Assembly: GCF_900177375.1 (NCBI RefSeq)
Contig: NZ_FWZU01000003.1
Span: forward strand, 124,001-188,000
Source of the DNA: Desulfovibrio gilichinskyi
GTDB lineage: Bacteria; Desulfobacterota; Desulfovibrionia; Desulfovibrionales; Desulfovibrionaceae
Reading direction: 5' to 3'
DNA length: 64,000 nucleotides
The notes below the pieces were generated by a model that was not told where the DNA came from, made no database searches, and was given only the letters and a program-made list of their open reading frames with translations. Below are positions 50,694-59,155 of this stretch, piece by piece. Made by a program: the position numbers and the translations under genes. The first letter of the stretch is position 1. Every line of letters begins with the position of its first letter.

Positions 50694-51884
50694 TTAAAGG
50701 CCGCTTTTGATAACCATATCCGTAATCGGACCTCGTGATTTTTCACCTTTAAGAACCATATGCGCGTATTCTTTATTGTTTTTAAGTTTTTTAACCACCC
50801 AGTTAAGTCCGTTATTGCTCTCATTTAGGTAGGGATTATCAACCTGCCGGGTATCGCCGAGGCACAAACATTTAACACCTTCCCCCATACGCGTAAGCAT
50901 GGCGCGTACTTCTGCACGGGACATATTCTGCATTTCATCGATTATTACAACACAGTTGTCCAGATTCATGCCCCTAATATAGGCTATGGGCAGAATTTCA
51001 AATTTCTTCTGATTAAAGCGGTACTGATCAGAATCGTTATCTATGAAAATTCTGTTTGCCGGTCGCTGTTCGTGCAATTTTACCGCTAAATCTTTTATGT
51101 ATCGTGTGTAAGGTTGCATTTTTTCTTCAACATTACCGGGCAGGAATCCCATTTTCGAACCGATTTCCCAGATGGGTTTCACCAGATAAACTTTTTCATA
51201 TGGGTTATCTTTTTTTTCAAGAGCTAAGTATAAAGCGGAGGCCAGAGCCAGAAACGTTTTTCCGTATCCGGCTTCTGACTGAATAGAGACAAGATTTATG
51301 TCATTGTTAAGCATCAGTTCAAGAGCAAGGTTTTGATAAATATTTCTAGGTTTAACCCCCCAGACATTGTGAGTGTATGAGATCTGCTTACTTCCGCCTG
51401 CTCCATAGAAAACAGGTGTACCGTGCTCCCAGCGAAAGCAGTTGGCAATGGGGTCTTCACCTTCTTCAATAAATCCGGTGTAAAGTTGAGAGTCAGAACG
51501 GAAGGGATTGGAATCTTTGTATCCTTCACATTTCAGGTTGTATAAACCGGCTTTGATTTGAAGGATGCGATCATTCGTTACAAGAATAGGCTCTTCAATT
51601 TCACTGTGGAATGTTTCTTTGAGTATGCGGTCATCAGCTGTGGCATCTGTGAGCGTTTCCGCAAATTCGGGCCTGAAGATTGTGAGAAGCTCGTCGTTTA
51701 GAATTAATTGAATTGCCTGCGTTACAATGTGTCCGACACGCTGGTCCCGTTTAAGTTTGTCCAGTTCAGTCAGTACGGTGTACGGGATGTGGATTTTGTT
51801 TTCCACGCCGTTCCTGAGAGTTGCAATACATTTAGGATTTTCAATAAGCACATTTGTGTCTAATACAAAGTTCTTCTGTCCCAT
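50694..51884 (-). CDS. PIN-PhoH fusion ATPase
   Basis: A 396-residue protein. The N-terminal PIN domain (1-130) keeps its acidic residues (FVLDTNVLIENP, VLTELDKLK, TADDRILKE, ILVTNDRIL). The C-terminal PhoH ATPase has Walker A SEAGYGKTFLALASALYL, Walker B CVVIIDEMQNMSRAEVRAML and CLGDTRQVDNPY. PIN-PhoH proteins act as RNA helicase/RNase in RNA decay or toxin-antitoxin-like settings. Slightly shorter than the usual 430-450 residues, but all blocks are present. Its promoter must lie within about 35 bases before the upstream terminator, or in the terminator region itself. Confidence 0.9.
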   Translation of the reverse strand: MGQKNFVLDTNVLIENPKCIATLRNGVENKIHIPYTVLTELDKLKRDQRVGHIVTQAIQLILNDELLTIFRPEFAETLTDATADDRILKETFHSEIEEPILVTNDRILQIKAGLYNLKCEGYKDSNPFRSDSQLYTGFIEEGEDPIANCFRWEHGTPVFYGAGGSKQISYTHNVWGVKPRNIYQNLALELMLNNDINLVSIQSEAGYGKTFLALASALYLALEKKDNPYEKVYLVKPIWEIGSKMGFLPGNVEEKMQPYTRYIKDLAVKLHEQRPANRIFIDNDSDQYRFNQKKFEILPIAYIRGMNLDNCVVIIDEMQNMSRAEVRAMLTRMGEGVKCLCLGDTRQVDNPYLNESNNGLNWVVKKLKNNKEYAHMVLKGEKSRGPITDMVIKSGL

Positions 51885-51918
51885 AAGACCTCAACTCGGT
51901 TGTAGTTTTTTCAAATAA

Positions 51919-51950
51919 AAAAAGGCGATTCTAAAGAATCGCCCAAAAAA
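51919..51950 (-). terminator. Rho-independent terminator
   Basis: On the minus strand GGCGATTC and GAATCGCC flank a four-base loop and are followed by T7. It stops transcripts entering from moeA or from the short unit at 51957-52019. Confidence 0.88.
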
Positions 51951-51956
51951 ATAACT

Positions 51957-52019
51957 TCAATGTGATCCGTGAAGTACAACTGGAAGTGCTGCATAATTCC
52001 ACTGCTGTTTTGCTTTCAT
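51957..52019 (-). CDS. Possible 20-residue peptide between moeA and phoH
   Basis: A 21-codon frame MKAKQQWNYAALPVVLHGSH ends seven bases before the terminator at 51919-51950. No ribosome site is visible. The surrounding 51951-52156 is otherwise non-coding and contains short inverted repeats (GTAATATTAC at 52035-52044; GTAAC/GTTAC at 52064-52079). It may instead be a small RNA or simply the 3' leader of phoH. Confidence 0.25.
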   Translation of the reverse strand: MKAKQQWNYAALPVVLHGSH

Positions 52020-52156
52020 GATGCAAGAGTACAGGTAATATTACTTAAAGTAGCTCCGATAATGTAACAAACTGGTTACTGTTATGATAACAAATCCGGC
52101 TGCAGGATGGAAGGATTGATAAGTACCGTGCCGGATAAAATATAACGATTAATCGG

Positions 52157-53398
52157 TCAGGACGTTCTGATAATTTCAACAAGCTCGCCGGCTTCGAGTA
52201 TTTCTGAATCCGGTGGAATTGTTATGATGCCGTTTGCACAGCACATTAGTTTCCTTGTTGATATTGTGCGGCTGTCCAGCGGGCTGGCTTTAATGAGTCC
52301 TTTTTTTTCGGTAATCCGGCAGGGAATAAACTTTTCGCGCCCTTTGGCTCCTTTTACAGGAATTTCCAGTATGGCAAAAGTTGTGTCGATGATACCCGGT
52401 AATCCTAAAAGGATATTGAGGGTAGGCTTTACAATAGTATGGAAAGCTAATTGAACAGCAGTTGGCGGGCCCGGAAGCCCTAGAACAGTAGTATTTCCCA
52501 GCTTAAATGCAAATATTGATTTAGCCGGATGCATCGAAAGTCCTTTGAAGAGCGGGGTTCCTCCAGCATTTTTTATTGAACTAAATACAAAATCTCTATT
52601 CCCCGGTCCTGTTCCGCCTGTGGTGATGATCAGGTCGGAGTCGCAGTTTTTTTCGACAGCTTTAGCAATGGCTTCAGGTGAATTTTCACAGGTAGAGATG
52701 GCAACCTCTGCTGTGCCGCAGCCTTCGCATAGTCCTTTCATTAAAAGCAGGTTGTCGGCAGGTATCAAACCTTCGGGGCCTGTTTCTGACGGGCTGCAAA
52801 GCTCATTGCCTACTGCTAATACGGAGGCTTCAGGGACTTTGCGAACGCGGATATGATGTTTTCCTGCGTAGGCAAGAAGGGCCGCAGTGCAGGCTGAAAT
52901 CTTTGTATTTTCAGTTACGATATTTTCTCCACGCAAAATGTCGGAACCTGCGGGGCGAATGAAAGATCCTATCTGGATTGGCGAAGGCAGTGAAATTGTA
53001 TTATCTAAAATTTTAACCTGTTCAAATGGAATAACGCAGTCACATCCTTTAGGAATTATTCCTCCGGTCAGTATTTTAATCGCGCTGTTTTTTTGATTTT
53101 TTTCAGATCTGGCTGATGACGGTCTTATTTCACCTGAAACTGTGAAAACGGTAGGATTTTTCACTGTTGCTGAAGATGTCTCGGCCGCTGTGAGTGCGAA
53201 GCCGTCCATGGCAGATCTGTCCTGTTCAGGGATAGATGTTTCGGAGTAAATGGTTTGAGTCGCAACGCGTCCGCAACAATTTGCCACAGGGATAGTTTCT
53301 TCGGCAACTTGCGCGATCTCTCTCTGTAAAATTTTTAAACATTCCATCCGGGTGATATTCTGAGGAAATGTTGTTTCTTTTTCTAAATCATGTCGCAT
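52157..53398 (-). CDS. moeA: Molybdopterin molybdenumtransferase MoeA
   Basis: A 413-residue MoeA protein: ETSIPEQDRSAMDGFAL (N-terminal motif), ILTGGIIPKGCDCVIPFEQV, DLIITTGGTGPGNRDFV (MoCF-binding fold; canonical TGGVSxGxxD) and TVLGLPGPPTAVQLAFH. It inserts molybdate into adenylylated molybdopterin. In place of the usual GGVSVGDYD it reads GGTGPGNRD, a variation seen among diverse MoeA proteins. It overlaps mobA by 16 bases, forming a cofactor unit. Confidence 0.93.
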   Translation of the reverse strand: MRHDLEKETTFPQNITRMECLKILQREIAQVAEETIPVANCCGRVATQTIYSETSIPEQDRSAMDGFALTAAETSSATVKNPTVFTVSGEIRPSSARSEKNQKNSAIKILTGGIIPKGCDCVIPFEQVKILDNTISLPSPIQIGSFIRPAGSDILRGENIVTENTKISACTAALLAYAGKHHIRVRKVPEASVLAVGNELCSPSETGPEGLIPADNLLLMKGLCEGCGTAEVAISTCENSPEAIAKAVEKNCDSDLIITTGGTGPGNRDFVFSSIKNAGGTPLFKGLSMHPAKSIFAFKLGNTTVLGLPGPPTAVQLAFHTIVKPTLNILLGLPGIIDTTFAILEIPVKGAKGREKFIPCRITEKKGLIKASPLDSRTISTRKLMCCANGIITIPPDSEILEAGELVEIIRTS

Positions 53399-54018
53399 TT
53401 AACTGCTCTCTCACATGCTTTGCTGAGTTCTTCCGGCGTGTTTATATTGATAAATGATTCGAGATCTTGATCGTGCTGCTGGAGAATTTCGACGTTTACA
53501 GCATGAACTTTTACTTCCGGGAAGAATCTTATGATTTGCAAAATTCCGTTATCAAGATTTCTTTCAATAAATGGCAGACAACGCTTAGAATATACTGCAC
53601 AAAGCGGTTCGTAGCGCTTGTTTTTGCGTATGGGGATCAGTACGTCATCAGATGGAGACAGCAGTGAAATCAGTTTTGTTACGAGGCCTTTATTCACGAA
53701 AGGTGAGTCACAGGCCGTAATGAAAACGTGCTCCGTTTCAGCGTGGCTTAATGCTGCATGCACTCCGGTGAGAGAACTGCGCTGCTGATAAATATCGCCG
53801 ACTAGTCTGGCATTTAAATTCGGATGATTTTCAGGAGTTCTGGTAATGACAAAAATTTCGCTGAAAACTCCCGATAACTGGCGGATGATTCTGCTGACTA
53901 TTTTTTCACCGGAAATTTCAAGGCATGATTTGTCAGTGTGCCCCATGCGGCTTCCTTCGCCGCCGGCTAAAATAGCTGCGCTTATTTTATTCTCTGTAGG
54001 TAACTTTTTCGAGGGCAT
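53383..54018 (-). CDS. mobA: Molybdenum cofactor guanylyltransferase MobA
   Basis: A 211-residue nucleotidyltransferase: AAILAGGEGSRMGHTDKSCLEISG (GTP-binding LAGGxSxRMGxDK), ITACDSPFVNKGLV (canonical ACDxPF metal site), YEPLCAVYSKRCLP. It attaches GMP to molybdopterin to give the bis-MGD used by DMSO-reductase-type enzymes such as formate dehydrogenases. ATG 54018 is chosen as the nearest to the domain start; a further in-frame ATG at 54036 exists. The start lies within the end of the preceding HD-GYP gene (32-base overlap). Confidence 0.92.
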   Translation of the reverse strand: MPSKKLPTENKISAAILAGGEGSRMGHTDKSCLEISGEKIVSRIIRQLSGVFSEIFVITRTPENHPNLNARLVGDIYQQRSSLTGVHAALSHAETEHVFITACDSPFVNKGLVTKLISLLSPSDDVLIPIRKNKRYEPLCAVYSKRCLPFIERNLDNGILQIIRFFPEVKVHAVNVEILQQHDQDLESFININTPEELSKACERAVKCDMI

Positions 54019-54979
54019 AAATAATATTGGGGTCATATAAGTATGACTCTTTGTATAGGGCTTTCAATGCATCGACTGTTGTCATGCACTTTTTTCCGGG
54101 CCGGATCATTGTCATTGCCACAAAAGAGTCTACAGCACCACACAGTTTTCCAAGCCATGAAATATTTTCGCTGGTAACTCCGCGCGGGTAGCCTGATCCG
54201 TCCATTCGTTCATGATGTTCAAGGATCGCTCTGAGTGATGTATTCGTGAGAGATTGAGTAATACTGAGAACTTCAACAGAGCTGACAGGGTGATTACGTA
54301 TGCGTTTTTGTTCGTCTACGCTAAGTGAAAATTCTTTACCAAGTACGAAGTCAGGTAGACAGCACATTCCTACATCACATAGAAACAAAGCTATGAGTGA
54401 TTCCATGAAAGAATTAAAGTCCGGTTTACCTTCTCTGCCATGCAGACATATTCCAGCACCTATGATTCCATTTGAAATTGATTTGTTGGTAAGTGAGTGC
54501 TGTTTATCTAAAAGCGGGATCATGTACCAGATAATATCGGGATTGTTGTGTACCAGTTCACCTGCAGCGTGCAGAGTTGAATAAAAATGTTGAAAGTTCT
54601 TTTTGAGGGAGTCTTTGAATAATTTATTGGAAGCCTCTTTGAGTGCTTCAACAATAATCATTGCCATGTCTTCATCCGGAATAGAATGAGCCATGTCGGA
54701 AATTACTGTTTCTAAATTGGCACAAAAATAAGGGCGGCAATCAGCAATATCGGAGCTTTTTATGAAAATAAGATCTTTGTCGCACTCTTTAAATATTATT
54801 TTTTTATCTGTACTTACAATTGTTTTTCCCGGAGTTGTTGCCGCAGAAAATGTTCCTGTTTGCGGATTCATCCTGTACAAGCAAAAGGGAAGTCCTGATT
54901 TAGGTAGGAATTTGAAAATGTCACTTGATATTGAACAGTAGCATTCTTCTACCATCTGGTCTTTTTTCGCCATATCCAT
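53987..54979 (-). CDS. Degenerate HD-GYP domain protein
   Basis: A 330-residue cytoplasmic protein. Residues 130-330 form an HD-GYP domain whose second half is intact (RNHPVSSVEVL with His230, EHHERMDGSGYPRG with His255/256 and Asp260). The defining HD of the first metal site is changed: FLCDVGMCCLPD (Cys201, Met205) where HDxGK is expected. The N-terminal 120 residues are an unknown alpha/beta region. Phosphodiesterase activity may be lost or altered, leaving a c-di-GMP-binding role. It heads an overlapping chain with mobA and moeA. Confidence 0.8.
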   Translation of the reverse strand: MDMAKKDQMVEECYCSISSDIFKFLPKSGLPFCLYRMNPQTGTFSAATTPGKTIVSTDKKIIFKECDKDLIFIKSSDIADCRPYFCANLETVISDMAHSIPDEDMAMIIVEALKEASNKLFKDSLKKNFQHFYSTLHAAGELVHNNPDIIWYMIPLLDKQHSLTNKSISNGIIGAGICLHGREGKPDFNSFMESLIALFLCDVGMCCLPDFVLGKEFSLSVDEQKRIRNHPVSSVEVLSITQSLTNTSLRAILEHHERMDGSGYPRGVTSENISWLGKLCGAVDSFVAMTMIRPGKKCMTTVDALKALYKESYLYDPNIIYALEKVTYRE

Positions 54980-55430
54980 AATGCGGGCTCACTTTGATTG
55001 AATACAGATTGCTAAGGAATATTTTGTCTGTTTCCCAGCTTTATAATTATTAAATCTATTATCATCAAAAATGAGTCAAGAGCAATGGCTCATATTCGGC
55101 AATAAAAATCAAGTAATTATTTGTTTATCGTGTTATTATATTTTCCGAAGTTCGCTATCTATCCCAATTAAGAACTTGAAAACGGGTTTAATTATGTCAT
55201 TTGAGTGAAAAAAAGTTACAGTTGAATAGCTGAGAACCTTATTTGGGAAATATATTATCATATGCAGCTTGCGAATTTATCGGTTATGGGGTTAATTTTT
55301 AAAATATGTCGATCATAAATGTATTTTAAAGTTTTTTTTTAATTTTTCCACTATTCTAGCAGCAAAGCGTGCGTTCAATTCTTGCAATGACCACCGTACT
55401 CTGACTATATTCATTTTCTGCAAGGATTAA
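54980..55430. other. AT-rich intergenic region between divergent units
   Basis: About 450 bases without a convincing gene, very AT-rich. It presumably contains promoters for the HD-GYP/mobA/moeA chain (minus) and the acyl-CoA synthetase unit (plus). No clear -35/-10 pair or RNA structure was found by eye. Confidence 0.45.
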
Positions 55431-55526
55431 ATGATCAATTTTAAACAGGATGAGTTAAAACTTCAGCAGAAACAAGTTTTGCCACCGTATCATTTTCCTC
55501 AGGAAACGCACATCCCTCCTTATTAA
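55431..55526 (+). CDS. Possible 31-residue leader peptide
   Basis: A 31-codon frame beginning MINFKQDELKLQQKQVLPPY, with AAGGA four bases before ATG 55431, ends 25 bases before the start of the acyl-CoA synthetase gene. The peptide is Gln/Pro-rich. It could be a small protein, a translated leader, or chance. No comparison could be made. Confidence 0.35.
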   Translation: MINFKQDELKLQQKQVLPPYHFPQETHIPPY

Positions 55527-55551
55527 ATTTAAAGGGGGTTCGGGAGAAAGT

Positions 55552-57699
55552 TTGGATAGTCTTTTCACTCCATCATCAATTGCCGTTGTGGGCGCTTCGG
55601 CTGTTTCCGGTAAAATCGGAAATACGATTCTTACTAATCTTCAAAGTGCAGGGTACAAGGGTGAGCTGTTTCCGGTGAACTCCCGCGGGGGGACAATAGG
55701 CGGCCTGAAAGTCTATAAAAGTATATCCGAAATTGATCACCCTGTAGATTTAGCCGTAATAGCTGTTCCACGCGACGCTGTACTGTGCGCATTAAATGAT
55801 CTGATTAAAATAGGAGTCCGCTCGGTTGCGGTTCTTTCAGCCGGGTTTCGTGAAGTAGGTCGCGACGGGTGGCTGCTTGAAAAACAAATTTCAGAACTTG
55901 CAGAAAAAAACAGTATTTATTTGCTTGGACCGAATTGTCTGGGATTTATTAATACTTCAGCAGGCATAAATGCTTCCTTTGCCTCCGGTACTCCGTTGAC
56001 AGGAACAACCGCGTTTTTTTCGCAATCCGGCGCATTATGTGTAGCTGTTATTGATTGGGCTTTGGCGAACGGAGTCGGTTTTTCAAAATTTGTGAGTCTT
56101 GGTAACAAGTCTGTTATAAATGAATCCTCAATGATTGAATATCTGGGCAATGATCCTGAAACCAAAGTAATTCTGGGCTACGTGGAAAACATTACTGACG
56201 GGCGTAATTTCATGGCGCAAGCCGTTAAGGTTTCCATGAAAAAGCCTATCATTATGATGAAATCAGGAACAACCGCTGCCGGAGCCAGAGCCGCATCGTC
56301 ACACACCGGAGCTATTTCCGGTTCGGATCAGGCATGCGACGCGGCATTTCATCAGGCAGGGATTATCAGAGTTGATAGACTGGAAGAGCTGTTTAAGCTG
56401 GCTAACGCGTTTTCGTGTCAGGAGTTACCACTGGGGCCGAATTTAGGTATAATCACAAATGCAGGCGGCCCCGGAATTCTCGCAGCTGATGCGTGCGGAG
56501 AATCCAGTCTGCGCATGCCTTCTTTTTCTTTATCTACCATTGCGGAATTGCAACCCATGCTGCCCGGGTACGCTTCAATTTATAATCCGGTTGATTTGTT
56601 ACGGGAAGCTGATGCGGCGCGCTATTGCAAAGCTATAAAACTTATCGGTCTTGATCCTCTTATTAACAGTGTGCTGGTCATTGTTTCGCCTTCAGATAAG
56701 ATGAATTTAACCGAAGTCGCTGAAACTATTGCGGCTTGTGCTTCTGAAATAAGTAAGCCTGTTTTTTGCTGCCTAATGGGCCGCAAGAACAGTGAAGCGG
56801 CAAGAAGTATTTTTTCCGAAGCAGGGGTCCCTGTTTACGACTTTCCGAAGCAGGCTGTCAGGGCTATGGACAGCATGTATAAATATGCGATCTGGAAAGG
56901 GCGGGCTTCACGTACTTTTGAAACACCTGACCGCGATTATGACGCAGCAAAAGAGATTATTGATTCAGCATTACGTTCAGGCCGTTCGGAACTTGTGGAA
57001 TTTCAGGCTCGTGACATTGTTACGGCTTATGGATTGCCGAGTCCTGACTCTGACCTGGCCCGTTCAGGAGATGAAGCTGCAACCCTCGCTAAAAGATTGG
57101 GATTTCCGGTAGTTCTCAAGATTGCCTCTCCGGACATTCCATATAAGTCTGATGTAAACGGAGTCTGGCTTAATCTCAATACCGAGGAAGAAGTCCGTAA
57201 TGCTTTCTGGAAGATAACGGCTGAAGCTCAGCGTCTTAAGCCGGATGCGTACATTGCGGGGTGTCTGGTTCAGCAGATGGCCTCAAAAGATGCCCGTGAA
57301 ATAATAATAGGTTTTCGCAGAGATGACCAGTTCGGACCGCTGTTGATGTTTGGACTTGGTGGTGTTTACGTTGAGGTTTTAAAAGATATTTCGTACCGCC
57401 TCGCACCTCTTTCTGTTGAAGATGCAGCTGAAATGGTACGGGAAATCCGTTCTTATATGTTGCTTAAAGGCGTCAGAGGCGGCGAGCCGGCCGACTTTGA
57501 TGCTATAACAGATGTTTTGATAAGAATGTCTTGTCTGGCTGATGATTTTCCTGAAATATATGAAGCTGAATTTAATCCTGTACTTGTAAGTTCTGACGAA
57601 GCGTTGGTTGCGGATGCTCACATGACAATAGTCAAACTTTCATCCGGCAGTAAAGAATCAGGTTTGAATATAGATGACGACCTTTCAAAGGAGGCATAA
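55552..57699 (+). CDS. Acyl/acetyl-CoA synthetase (ADP-forming), single-chain alpha-beta fusion
   Basis: A 715-residue protein: CoA-binding domain (1-125; IAVVGASAVSGKIGNTIL), succinyl-CoA ligase-like domains (about 130-465) with the catalytic-His loop SSHTGAISGSDQACDAAFHQAGIIRV, and a C-terminal ATP-grasp domain (about 490-700; GFPVVLKIASPDIPYKSDVNGVWL, REIIIGFRRDDQFGPLLMFGLGGVYVEVLKDISYRLAPL). It converts acyl-CoA, ADP and phosphate to acid, ATP and CoA. The TTG start at 55552 has GGGAG five bases upstream and begins exactly at the domain. It is followed immediately by the DRTGG gene. Confidence 0.93.
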   Translation: MDSLFTPSSIAVVGASAVSGKIGNTILTNLQSAGYKGELFPVNSRGGTIGGLKVYKSISEIDHPVDLAVIAVPRDAVLCALNDLIKIGVRSVAVLSAGFREVGRDGWLLEKQISELAEKNSIYLLGPNCLGFINTSAGINASFASGTPLTGTTAFFSQSGALCVAVIDWALANGVGFSKFVSLGNKSVINESSMIEYLGNDPETKVILGYVENITDGRNFMAQAVKVSMKKPIIMMKSGTTAAGARAASSHTGAISGSDQACDAAFHQAGIIRVDRLEELFKLANAFSCQELPLGPNLGIITNAGGPGILAADACGESSLRMPSFSLSTIAELQPMLPGYASIYNPVDLLREADAARYCKAIKLIGLDPLINSVLVIVSPSDKMNLTEVAETIAACASEISKPVFCCLMGRKNSEAARSIFSEAGVPVYDFPKQAVRAMDSMYKYAIWKGRASRTFETPDRDYDAAKEIIDSALRSGRSELVEFQARDIVTAYGLPSPDSDLARSGDEAATLAKRLGFPVVLKIASPDIPYKSDVNGVWLNLNTEEEVRNAFWKITAEAQRLKPDAYIAGCLVQQMASKDAREIIIGFRRDDQFGPLLMFGLGGVYVEVLKDISYRLAPLSVEDAAEMVREIRSYMLLKGVRGGEPADFDAITDVLIRMSCLADDFPEIYEAEFNPVLVSSDEALVADAHMTIVKLSSGSKESGLNIDDDLSKEA

Positions 57700-58764
57700 A
57701 TGGTAGGTATTTATATAGGTTCTACAACCGGATACTCGGGTAAGAATCTTTTGGCCATGTCTTTAGGATTGAAGTTCCGCAGCAGTGGCTTCAATGTTGG
57801 CTATATGAAGCCTGTAGGGGCTGTTCCGCATATGGACGGAAACAGGCCGGGAGATGCCGATGCCGCCTTTATTCAGGAAGTGCTTGGACTTGAGCAGGAC
57901 CCTGAAAAAGTTACACCTGTACTGGTTACAAGAGATTTTACAATAAAAGCTTTTACTGAAGATCTTGGAGATTTGAAGCCTGCAATTGTAGAGTCATACA
58001 AGGAGCTCAGTCAGGGCAAAGATGTAATGATTATCGGCGGATCAGGAAGCTTTTTAAGTTCCGGAAATTATTGCGGAGTAAGCGGTCCTGATGTGGCCGG
58101 ATCTCTCGGTGTAAAAACAATTCTGGTTGATCGCTATTCAAAGGAACTTAAGTACGACTATGTACTTCGTGTTCAAAGGGATCTCGGCGATGATTTTCTC
58201 GGTGTTGTCTTTAATGATGTGCCTGACCATTATATGGATGAACTTAAATCTCTGCTTATTCCTTTTCTTGAGAAAAAAGGAGTTAAGGTTCTGGGTATAA
58301 TTCCGCGCGATCCTCTTATGGGAGCGATCAAAGTCAGCGATCTTGCAGAGCGTCTGTTCGGAAAAATTATTTCTGCGCATGCAAAAGCTGACAGAGTTGT
58401 TGAGAATTTTCTGATCGGAACCATGCAGGTCGAAAATTTCATTACTCATTTCAGACGGCATAAAAATTCAGCCGTAATTGTCGGTGGAGACAGGGCTGAT
58501 GTGCAGCTTGTCGCTCTTGAAGGGAACTGTCCGTGCCTTATTCTAACTGGTAATCTTTATCCTAATGATATAATTTTAACCCGTTCTGAAGTTCTTGAAA
58601 TTCCTGTTATTGTAGTGCGTGATGACACTTATTCGGTGGCAAAGAAAATGGAAGCAATTCAGGAAAGTTATAAGTTAAGGGACATGATTAAGATTAATCA
58701 CGGAGCCAGCCTTGTTAATTCAGAACTGGATTACGACTATATTTTCGAAAAATTGGAATTATAA
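57700..58764 (+). CDS. DRTGG-domain P-loop-like protein (Pta N-terminal-like)
   Basis: A 354-residue protein. The N-terminal half resembles the AAA_26/BioD-like domain found at the front of long phosphotransacetylases, with the phosphate loop GSTTGYSGKNLLAMSLG. The C-terminal half contains a DRTGG-type domain (VLGIIPRDPLMGAIKVSDLAERLFGKI, VIVGGDRADVQLVAL). There is no catalytic phosphotransacetylase domain. Genes of this type often sit next to ADP-forming acyl-CoA synthetases, and a regulatory role in acyl-CoA metabolism is inferred. ATG 57700 follows the preceding stop directly, with AAGGAGG six bases upstream. Confidence 0.85.
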   Translation: MVGIYIGSTTGYSGKNLLAMSLGLKFRSSGFNVGYMKPVGAVPHMDGNRPGDADAAFIQEVLGLEQDPEKVTPVLVTRDFTIKAFTEDLGDLKPAIVESYKELSQGKDVMIIGGSGSFLSSGNYCGVSGPDVAGSLGVKTILVDRYSKELKYDYVLRVQRDLGDDFLGVVFNDVPDHYMDELKSLLIPFLEKKGVKVLGIIPRDPLMGAIKVSDLAERLFGKIISAHAKADRVVENFLIGTMQVENFITHFRRHKNSAVIVGGDRADVQLVALEGNCPCLILTGNLYPNDIILTRSEVLEIPVIVVRDDTYSVAKKMEAIQESYKLRDMIKINHGASLVNSELDYDYIFEKLEL

Positions 58765-59155
58765 AAGCCTACCATTATAGTAGGAATAAAAATATATACC
58801 CTCTTAGTTAATGGTTGTAATTAGGTGTTTATCGGTCGGATAATGGTATGTAAATTGTTGTTTTATAAAGATTTATATGAAGGATAATTGTAGTGCTTAA
58901 CTATGGTTATCCTTTTTTATTGTGAATAATTAGACAAACAATCCTCATAGTTACTATTGTCCTGATCTATAAAATATGCGATTTAACCACCAGTTATAAG
59001 TTCAGAAAGGTCTTTGAGCTTATGTGGTGAGTTAGTTAAAACCAAGAGATGTGACTAGATTTGGTTAGAAAACAGGGTGCGGGGCACCCGAAAAACCGAG
59101 CGTGATTTGGAAGTGTTGGCGGACACACCAGATTTTCGGAATGAGGAGGCAGAAG
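58765..59155. other. Intergenic region upstream of tmcD
   Basis: About 390 AT-rich bases without a gene. A short CCTAC/GTAGG hairpin lies near 58770-58790. The site at 58920-58937 is listed separately. The tmc promoter is expected here. Confidence 0.5.
58920..58937 (+). promoter_or_regulatory. Rex-like imperfect palindrome upstream of tmc
   Basis: TTGTGAATAATTAGACAA matches a TTGTGAA-N4-TTCACAA type palindrome at 12 of 14 informative positions. Rex is an NADH/NAD+ sensor known in Desulfovibrio. The assignment is by eye, and the consensus is recalled rather than computed. Confidence 0.35.
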
